Source: Streptacidiphilus sp. 4-A2
GTDB lineage: Bacteria > Actinomycetota > Actinomycetes > Streptomycetales > Streptomycetaceae
Reading direction: 5' to 3'
DNA length: 64,000 bases
Assembly (NCBI GenBank): GCA_014284505.1
Contig: JAAFYY010000001.1
Span: 1,612,001 to 1,676,000 of the forward strand
Part shown: piece after piece, positions 58,758 through 64,000 of the stretch
Layout of the letters: each line of letters starts with the position of its first letter
How positions within the stretch are numbered: the first letter of the stretch is position 1
Notes under the pieces: model-generated
What the model saw: the letters and a program-made list of their open reading frames with translations, nothing else
Databases searched by the model: none
What the model was told of the DNA's origin: nothing
Translations under genes and position numbers: made by a program

Positions 58758-60152
58758 ATGGGTCGGACACTGGCCGAGAAGATCTGGGACGCGCATGTCG
58801 TCCGCCGCGCGGACGGCGAGCCGGATCTGCTGTACATCGATCTCCACATGCTGCACGAGGTGACCAGCCCGCAGGCGTTCGACGGCCTGCGGCTGGCCGG
58901 GCGTCCGGTGCGCAAGCCCGAGCACACCATCGCTACCGAGGACCACAACGTCCCCACCCTCGACATCGGGAACATCACCGACCCGGTGTCGAAGATTCAG
59001 CTGGAGACGCTGCGGCGGAACTGCGCGGAGTTCGGCGTCCGGATCCACTCCCTGGGCGACCCCGAGCAGGGTATTGTCTTCGTGGTCGGCCCCCAGCTCG
59101 GACTGGTCCAGCCCGGGATGACCATCGTCTGCGGCGACTCGCACACCTCGACCCTGGGCGCGTTCGGCGGCCTGGCCTTCGGCATCGGCACCAGCCAGGT
59201 CGAGCACGTCCTGGCCACGCAGACGCTGCCGATGGCGCCCTTCAAGACCATGTCGGTCACGGTCAACGGCACGCTCAAGCCGGGCGTCACCGCCAAGGAC
59301 ATCATCCTCGCGGTGATCGCCCGGATCGGTACCGGCGGTGGCCAGGGGTATGTCATCGAGTACCGCGGCGAGGCCATCCGCAACCTCTCCATGGAAGGCC
59401 GGCTGACGGTCTGCAACATGTCCATCGAGGGCGGCGCCCGGGCCGGCACCATCGCCCCGGACGAGACCACCTTCGAGTACCTCAAGGGGCGCCCGCACGC
59501 CCCGCAGGGCGAGGAGTGGGACGCGGCAGTCGAGTACTGGCGCACCCTGTACACCGACGACGACGCCGTCTTCGACCGCGAGGTGGTCATCGACGCCGAC
59601 CAGCTCACCCCGTACGTGACCTGGGGCACCAACCCCGGCCAGGGTGCGCCGCTGAGCTCCTCGGTGCCGGACCCGGCGGACTTCGCGGACGCCGTCGAGC
59701 GCGCGGCGGCCGAGCAGGCGCTCAGCTACATGGGCCTCAAGGCGGGCACCCCGCTGCGCGAGGTCGAGATCAACACCGTCTTCCTGGGCTCCTGCACCAA
59801 CGGGCGCATCGAGGACCTGCGGCTGGCGGCCGAGATCCTGCGCGGGCGCAAGGTCGCCGACAACGTCCAGATGCTGGTCGTCCCGGGCTCGGCGAAGGTC
59901 CGGCTCCAGGCCGAGGGCGAGGGCCTGGACACGGTCTTCAAGGAGGCCGGCGCCGAGTGGCGGTTCGCCGGGTGCTCGATGTGCCTGGGCATGAACCCCG
60001 ACAAGCTGGCGCCGGGCGAGCGGAGCGCCTCCACCTCCAACCGCAACTTCGAAGGACGTCAGGGCAAGGGCGGCCGTACCCACCTGGTCTCCCCCGCCGT
60101 CGCCGCCGCCTCGGCGGTCCGCGGCCGCCTGTCCTCCCCCGCAGACCTCTGA
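58758..60152 (+). CDS. leuC: 3-isopropylmalate dehydratase large subunit (LeuC-like)
   Basis: Intact aconitase-family [4Fe-4S] isomerase subunit, 464 residues from ATG 58758 ([17 protein letters not shown], the family start). ATG 58746 and GTG 58731 are in-frame alternatives, and none has a strong ribosome site. Cluster cysteines lie in [14 protein letters not shown] (about 347) and [14 protein letters not shown] (about 407 and 410); substrate motifs [14 protein letters not shown] and [14 protein letters not shown] are conserved. Together with LeuD it interconverts 2- and 3-alkylmalates. The usual streptomycete partner ndgR is not upstream; the gene lies in the middle of a biosynthetic cluster, so it is probably a pathway-dedicated paralogue making a leucine-like or beta-substituted malate precursor. 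Confidence 0.93.
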   Translation: MGRTLAEKIWDAHVVRRADGEPDLLYIDLHMLHEVTSPQAFDGLRLAGRPVRKPEHTIATEDHNVPTLDIGNITDPVSKIQLETLRRNCAEFGVRIHSLGDPEQGIVFVVGPQLGLVQPGMTIVCGDSHTSTLGAFGGLAFGIGTSQVEHVLATQTLPMAPFKTMSVTVNGTLKPGVTAKDIILAVIARIGTGGGQGYVIEYRGEAIRNLSMEGRLTVCNMSIEGGARAGTIAPDETTFEYLKGRPHAPQGEEWDAAVEYWRTLYTDDDAVFDREVVIDADQLTPYVTWGTNPGQGAPLSSSVPDPADFADAVERAAAEQALSYMGLKAGTPLREVEINTVFLGSCTNGRIEDLRLAAEILRGRKVADNVQMLVVPGSAKVRLQAEGEGLDTVFKEAGAEWRFAGCSMCLGMNPDKLAPGERSASTSNRNFEGRQGKGGRTHLVSPAVAAASAVRGRLSSPADL

Positions 60153-60178
60153 CCGAGCGCGAAGAAAGAGAAGCAACC

Positions 60179-60781
60179 ATGGACAAGTTCACCGTGCACA
60201 CGGGCCGGGTCGTCCCGCTGCGGCTGAGCAACGTCGACACCGACCAGATCATCCCGGCCGAGTACCTGAAGCGGGTCACCCGCACGGGCTTCGGCGACGG
60301 GCTGTTCGCGGTCTGGCGGGACCAGCCCGACTTCGTGCTCAACCGCACCGAGCGCGCCGGGGCCGATGTGCTGGTCGCCGGACCGGAGTTCGGCACCGGC
60401 TCCTCCCGCGAGCACGCGGTGTGGGCCCTCCAGGACTACGGCTTCCGGACGGTGCTCTCCTCGCGGTTCGCCGACATCTTCCGCGGGAACTCCCTCAAGG
60501 CCGGTCTGCTGACCGTGCTGCTGCCGCAGGAGCAGATCGAGGAGATCTGGGCGCTGACCGAGGCCGATCCGACGGTGGAGCTCACCGTCGACCTGATCGA
60601 ACGTCAGGTCCGGATCGCCGACCGCGTCTTCGCGTTCGACCTCGACGACCACAGCCGGCGCCGGCTGCTGGAGGGTCTGGACGACATCTCCATCACCTTC
60701 CAGCACCTGGACGAGATCGAGGCGTACGAGGCCACCAGGCCCTCGTTCAAGCCGCGCACGCTCCCGGTTCCGGTCGCGTAG
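60179..60781 (+). CDS. leuD: 3-isopropylmalate dehydratase small subunit (LeuD-like)
   Basis: Intact 200-residue swivel-domain subunit. ATG 60179 with AAAGAGAAG upstream, 26 bp after leuC. Signatures: [20 protein letters not shown] (about 17-36), [20 protein letters not shown] (about 68-87, with the substrate-binding Ser and Arg), [20 protein letters not shown] (about 97-116). No leuA (isopropylmalate synthase) or leuB is present in the window. A strong hairpin follows and may separate leuCD from the methyltransferase operon. Confidence 0.94.
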   Translation: MDKFTVHTGRVVPLRLSNVDTDQIIPAEYLKRVTRTGFGDGLFAVWRDQPDFVLNRTERAGADVLVAGPEFGTGSSREHAVWALQDYGFRTVLSSRFADIFRGNSLKAGLLTVLLPQEQIEEIWALTEADPTVELTVDLIERQVRIADRVFAFDLDDHSRRRLLEGLDDISITFQHLDEIEAYEATRPSFKPRTLPVPVA

Positions 60782-60785
60782 CACC

Positions 60786-60819
60786 ACGGCCGGGCCCGGT
60801 TCCGCCCGGGCCCGGCCGT
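60786..60819 (+). terminator. Hairpin after leuD
   Basis: Perfect 14-bp inverted repeat ACGGCCGGGCCCGG / CCGGGCCCGGCCGT with a 6-base loop, starting 5 bp after the leuD stop. A terminator or attenuating hairpin before the next operon. Confidence 0.75.
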
Positions 60820-60872
60820 CCCCCGACTTCACTGACCCCATTCCAACCGCGTCCACACAAAGGAAAGAGATC

Positions 60873-61868
60873 ATGGCAAAGGGTGACTTCGAGCTTCGCG
60901 GCATGCCGCGCCGCCCCGCGTTCGACCTCCTTGAGGGCTACATCATGTGTTCGGTCCTGGCCTCGCTGGACGACGCGGGGACCCTGGAGCTCCTCGCCGA
61001 GCGCGGGATCACCATCGACGAGGTCGGCGGGAACCACCAGCTCGCCCGGGACACCGTGCTCTACCTCGCCGACCGCGGCGTGGTCGCCCCCGACGGCGAC
61101 CGCTACCAGCTCACCCACTACGGCAAGGAGCTGCTGCGGGACAAGGGCTACATCTACTGGATAGCCGGTGGCTTCGGCGAACCCTTCTGGCGCTTCAAGG
61201 AGCTGGTCGCCGGTACGCACCACTACGGCCACGACATCGTCCGGGACGGACGCATTGTCGCCATCTCCTCCGCCGATCTGGGCCTGGAGGACATCAAGCC
61301 CTATGTCCACTCCCTGCTCTCGGAGATCGACTACACCCGCGCGGCCGACCTCGGCTGCGGCAACGCCCGCAACCTGATCGGGATCTGCGGCATCAAGGGC
61401 GCCGAGGGCGTGGGCGTCGACATCAGCCCGGAGGCCGTGGCCGAGGCCCGCCAGGAGGTCGCCAAGGCGGGCCTGGAAGGCAAGATCCAGATCTACGAGG
61501 CCGACGCCTCCGATGCCTCCGCCCTGCCCCGGCTGGAGGAGGTCGACCTGCTCGTCGGCTTCTTCTTCATGCACGAGGTGCTCGGCCAGGGCCTGGACGC
61601 CTTCATCGAGTTCCTGCGCGGCGTGGCCGCCCGCCTGCCGATCGGCGCCCATGTGCTGGCCGCCGAGGTGCTGCCGCCCGAGCGCGACCGCGCCTACCCG
61701 GAGGCGTTCACCCCGGAGTTCACCCTCATCCACGCGCTGATGGGCCAGGGTCTGCTCAGCGAGGAGGGCTGGTGCGACGCCTTCCGCAAGGGCGGCTTCG
61801 AGATCAAGAAGACCATCCGGCCGAACATCCCCGGCGGCCTGCTGCTGCTGGCCCAGCGCACCGTTTGA
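60873..61868 (+). CDS. SAM-dependent methyltransferase with N-terminal winged helix
   Basis: Intact 331-residue class I methyltransferase. ATG 60873 with AAAGGAAAGAG upstream. The N-terminal winged-helix dimerisation domain (about 15-95; VLASLDDAGTLELLAERGIT, VLYLADRGVVAPDGDRYQLT) is followed by a Rossmann domain with motif I RAADLGCGNARNLIGI (about 155-170), VGVDISPEAVAEARQEV and FFFMHEVLGQGLDAF. This plan is shared by O-methyltransferases and by keto-acid C-methyltransferases such as MppJ (mannopeptimycin). Next to leuCD, C-methylation of a keto acid or methyl-ester protection of an alkylmalate are both plausible. Its TGA overlaps the next ATG. Confidence 0.85.
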   Translation: MAKGDFELRGMPRRPAFDLLEGYIMCSVLASLDDAGTLELLAERGITIDEVGGNHQLARDTVLYLADRGVVAPDGDRYQLTHYGKELLRDKGYIYWIAGGFGEPFWRFKELVAGTHHYGHDIVRDGRIVAISSADLGLEDIKPYVHSLLSEIDYTRAADLGCGNARNLIGICGIKGAEGVGVDISPEAVAEARQEVAKAGLEGKIQIYEADASDASALPRLEEVDLLVGFFFMHEVLGQGLDAFIEFLRGVAARLPIGAHVLAAEVLPPERDRAYPEAFTPEFTLIHALMGQGLLSEEGWCDAFRKGGFEIKKTIRPNIPGGLLLLAQRTV

Positions 61869-62692
61869 TGCCGGCTCCCACGCCTCCGGACGGAACCACA
61901 GCCACCGACGCGACTGCCGCAGGCGCAACCGCCGCCCACGCGGCAGCCCTCAGCGGAACGCAACTCGCCGCCGCCGTGAGCACGGCGGTCTACACCGCGG
62001 GCGCGGCGTTCATGCTCTCCCCATCGACCACACAGGCGGGGCTCGATCTCGGCTTCACCTCCATGCCGGAGTTCTATGTGGCCGGCCGGGGCGGCGTCCT
62101 CGGGGACGTCGACGCCTCGGTGGTGACCGCCGCATTCGGCTTCTTCGCCGACGACTGGGTCCGCCCCCGCTGGGAGAGCGCCACAGCGCACCTCCCGGCC
62201 CGCGAGGCAGGACGCAACTACGGCGCCCGATGCGCGGCCTGGGGACGCGCCCACCTGGACGAGAGCCCCGAACTGACCCGTCTGGTCGGCTACACCACTC
62301 GCATCACAACTGCCGTGGACAGCTCCGGACTTGCGTTGTTCGCCGGCTGGCGGGCCGAACCCGCCGCGACCGACACCCCCGGGCGCGCCATGCAACTTGT
62401 GCACCTCCTGCGGGAGTGGCGCGGCGGGCTGCTCCTGGCCGCCGTACTCTCGGCCGGCCTGTCCACCCGTGACGCCGTGCTGGCCGACGGCGGCCCCGAG
62501 CACGCCGGTAACCACGGCTGGCCCGGGCTGGCCCCCGCGGACGCCGCACTGTCCGAACGCCTGGCCCAGTGCCTGGCGTCGACCGACCGGCTCTGCGGCA
62601 GCCTCTACGAAAGCGTGCTGGCACCGGCGGAGCGTTCGGACTTCGCCGAGATCGTCCACGCGCTGCTGGCGCCGCTCGCGCCGCACAGCTGA
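61868..62692 (+). CDS. SCO6745-family (SalK-like) helical protein
   Basis: Intact 274-residue, mostly alpha-helical protein. ATG 61868 overlaps the methyltransferase stop (TGATG). The family signature is FYVAGRGGVLGDVDASVVTA (about 63-82) with FFADDWVRPRW, followed by LVHLLREWRGGLLLAAVLSA and GWPGLAPADAALSERLAQC. The family is often annotated as a helix-turn-helix or SalK-like protein, and its biochemical role is not established. The preceding Ala/Thr-rich 30 residues are low complexity. Cotranscription with the methyltransferase suggests a role in the pathway or its control. Confidence 0.8.
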   Translation: MPAPTPPDGTTATDATAAGATAAHAAALSGTQLAAAVSTAVYTAGAAFMLSPSTTQAGLDLGFTSMPEFYVAGRGGVLGDVDASVVTAAFGFFADDWVRPRWESATAHLPAREAGRNYGARCAAWGRAHLDESPELTRLVGYTTRITTAVDSSGLALFAGWRAEPAATDTPGRAMQLVHLLREWRGGLLLAAVLSAGLSTRDAVLADGGPEHAGNHGWPGLAPADAALSERLAQCLASTDRLCGSLYESVLAPAERSDFAEIVHALLAPLAPHS

Positions 62693-62728
62693 CGCTACGT
62701 CAATTCTTGTCATTGGAAGGGAACACCC

Positions 62729-63016
62729 ATGCCTATTGTGACCATCAAGGTGGGCGCCGAGGGCGTCACCCGTGAGCAGAAGGCCAAGCTCTGCGAAGGC
62801 GTCACCGCCGTCGTGCACGAGGTGCTGGCCAAGGACCCGGAGCGGGTCTATGTGCTCGTCGACGAAATCCCCGTCGACAACTGGTCCGCCGGTTCGGAAC
62901 TGCTCAGCGCCCGCCGCGCCCGGGGCTTCAACGGCATCTGCGACTGCGGCGAGCACGAGGAGTTCCTCGCCGAGCGCGAGGCCCGGCTCAAGGCCGCCGC
63001 GCAGGACGCCGAGTAG
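62729..63016 (+). CDS. 4-oxalocrotonate tautomerase-family protein
   Basis: Intact 95-residue protein with ATG 62729 (MPIVTIKVGAEGVTREQKAK). The Pro directly after the initiator Met is the catalytic base of the tautomerase superfamily; VTAVVHEVLAKDPERVYVLV and DEIPVDNWSAGSELL complete the beta-alpha-beta fold. It is about 30 residues longer than the 62-residue enzyme, with a charged C-terminal tail containing CDCGEHEEFL. It could shift keto-enol or imine-enamine tautomers in the pathway; GGAAGGGA is upstream. Confidence 0.88.
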   Translation: MPIVTIKVGAEGVTREQKAKLCEGVTAVVHEVLAKDPERVYVLVDEIPVDNWSAGSELLSARRARGFNGICDCGEHEEFLAEREARLKAAAQDAE

Positions 63017-63104
63017 CCCGCACCGCGCCGGCGCCCGACAGCGCGACACAACGCAACGCAACGCACTCCTCCCACCGCACAGCCCGACCCGAAGGGGCAC
63101 GAGC

Positions 63105-63395
63105 GTGTTCATCATCACCATCCACTACACCACCGACGACCTCCAGGCGGTGGCCGCCCTGCGGCCCGAGCACTACGCCTATCTAGGCCCCCACTTCGAG
63201 AGCGGGCTGTTCCTGCTCGGCGGCCGGCTGGTCCCCGACCGGCGGGTGATGATCGCCCAGGGGGGCGACCGCGACCTGGTGGAGCGCCTTTTCGCAGGCG
63301 AGCCCTACTACCTCGCCACCTACAGCATCACCGAAATCATGCCCACCAAGGTCGGCCAGGCCCTGGCCGGGATCATCGAGCCCCAGCCGATCTGA
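63105..63395 (+). CDS. YciI-family protein
   Basis: Intact 96-residue ferredoxin-like protein. GTG 63105 (VFIITIHYTTDDLQAVAALR) with GAAGGGG upstream. YciI-type pseudo-active-site His/Asp residues lie in RPEHYAYLGPHFESGLFLLG and in RLVPDRRVMIAQGGDRDLVE; the C terminus (YYLATYSITEIMPTKVGQAL) follows the family. YciI proteins are putative enzymes in secondary metabolism, for instance dehydrochlorinase- or muconolactone isomerase-like folds. Same strand and spacing as its neighbours. Confidence 0.82.
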   Translation: MFIITIHYTTDDLQAVAALRPEHYAYLGPHFESGLFLLGGRLVPDRRVMIAQGGDRDLVERLFAGEPYYLATYSITEIMPTKVGQALAGIIEPQPI

Positions 63396-63446
63396 CTCCC
63401 GCAGCACCGACCGCCGACAGCTCCCTCCCCGCCCGTGAGGCTTGAC

Positions 63447-64000
63447 GTGACACAAACCCCGACCGCACCGCTGACGCGTCCCACCAGGACGCCGAACCGG
63501 TCAATCGCCCTGCTGGTCATCTCGATCGGCCTGTTCATGGTCAGCGTTGACACCACCGCCGTCAACGTCGCGCTGCCCGCCCTGCGGCACACCCTGGGCT
63601 CGCAGATGGTGGGCATCCAGTGGGTGGTCGACAGCTACACGCTCATCTTCGCGGCGACACTGCTGTCGGCGGGCGCCGCGGGCGACCGCCTCGGGCCCCG
63701 AAGAGTGTTCCAGTGGGGTCTGCTGCTGTTCTCGGTGGCGTCGGCGGCCTGCGGCGTCTCGCCGTCGGTGTGGACGCTGACGCTTGCCCGCGGCATCCAG
63801 GGGATCGGCGCCGCCATGCTGGTGGCCACCTCGCTGCCGCTGCTCCAGGCCATGTACCCGACCGGCCCGGAGCGCGCCCGGGCCTTCGGCATCTGGGGCG
63901 GGGTCGGCGGGGTCGCGGTGGCGGTGGGACCGGTCATCGGCGGCGTGCTGGTCTCGCTGCTGGGCTGGCGTGCCGTCTTCGACATCAACGTGCCCCTGGG
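63447..64000 (+). CDS. DHA2-type MFS exporter, cut by right edge
   Basis: First 184 residues of a 14-helix drug:H+ antiporter. GTG 63447 has GAGG 6 bp upstream; GTG 63435 in frame is an alternative. Helix 1 LLVISIGLFMVSVDTTAVNV carries the DHA2 motif D1-like D-T-T-A-V-N-V-A-L-P, motif A is in GAAGDRLGPRRVFQWGLLLF (about 71-90), and motif C-like GVGGVAVAVGPVIGGVLVSL lies near residue 160. The probable exporter of the cluster product, second to the MFS at 43863-45196. Confidence 0.9.
   Translation, partial: MTQTPTAPLTRPTRTPNRSIALLVISIGLFMVSVDTTAVNVALPALRHTLGSQMVGIQWVVDSYTLIFAATLLSAGAAGDRLGPRRVFQWGLLLFSVASAACGVSPSVWTLTLARGIQGIGAAMLVATSLPLLQAMYPTGPERARAFGIWGGVGGVAVAVGPVIGGVLVSLLGWRAVFDINVPL

Overview
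The window is chromosomal DNA of very high G+C content with many GTG starts, SARP/AfsR-type and SigE-family regulators, Tat and lipoprotein signals and a complete 2-methylisoborneol (earthy odorant) locus. It therefore comes from a filamentous actinomycete of the Streptomycetaceae (Streptomyces, Kitasatospora or Streptacidiphilus type). No tRNA, rRNA, CRISPR array, insertion sequence or phage gene was found. About two thirds of the genes carry one or more 1-2 base indels, mostly one base missing from a short homopolymer in an otherwise well conserved gene. I read these as consensus errors of the assembly, so gene spans below run across the breaks.

Layout. 1-3.9 kb: an AfsR-like SARP regulator (cut by the left edge), a broken TetR regulator and a DoxX protein. 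3.9-13.8 kb: a secreted protein and a probable exopolysaccharide locus with a cellulose-synthase-like GT2, a GH26 mannanase-like lipoprotein, a GH12-ricin lectin lipoprotein, a membrane LamG protein and two related multi-pass glycosyltransferases at its flanks. 13.9-29.9 kb: mixed accessory and housekeeping genes (serine hydrolase, orphan gltD, polysaccharide deacetylase, DUF885 peptidase-like protein, stand-alone thioesterase, secreted amidase-like protein, HTH-NB-ARC-TPR regulator, SigE-family sigma factor, NHL protein, Tat phospholipase C). 30-34.4 kb: the 2-methylisoborneol locus, with a family 2B encapsulin shell gene divergent from the terpene cyclase and the GPP methyltransferase. 34.8-43.8 kb: argS, a P450, a BlaI/M56 pair with an operator-like dyad, a truncated GH15 remnant, a metallophosphoesterase and a lipase-like hydrolase.

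The last 20 kb (43.9 kb to the right edge and beyond) look like one biosynthetic gene cluster. A leftward arm holds a Fe(II)/2-oxoglutarate oxygenase and a translationally coupled set of ATP-grasp ligase, NRPS A-T-TE protein and MFS exporter. A rightward arm begins with a heme-oxygenase-like diiron enzyme. It continues with a carrier protein, a free-standing adenylation enzyme, two acyl-CoA-dehydrogenase-like flavoproteins and a type II thioesterase, coupled by 4-base overlaps. Then come a JAMM-like protein, a RidA-like protein, leuC and leuD, a SAM methyltransferase, an SCO6745-family protein, a 4-oxalocrotonate tautomerase-like protein, a YciI protein and a DHA2-type MFS exporter.

The diiron enzyme plus 2OG oxygenase is the pair known to turn lysine into nitrocyclopropylalanine in hormaomycin and belactosin biosynthesis. 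The leuCD pair recalls the isopropylmalate-like route to the belactosin/cystargolide beta-lactone. I see no condensation domain and no leuA or leuB in the window. My working hypothesis is a small modified peptide, joined by the ATP-grasp ligase, that carries an unusual (possibly nitro- or aminocyclopropyl) amino acid. The product is not known to me.
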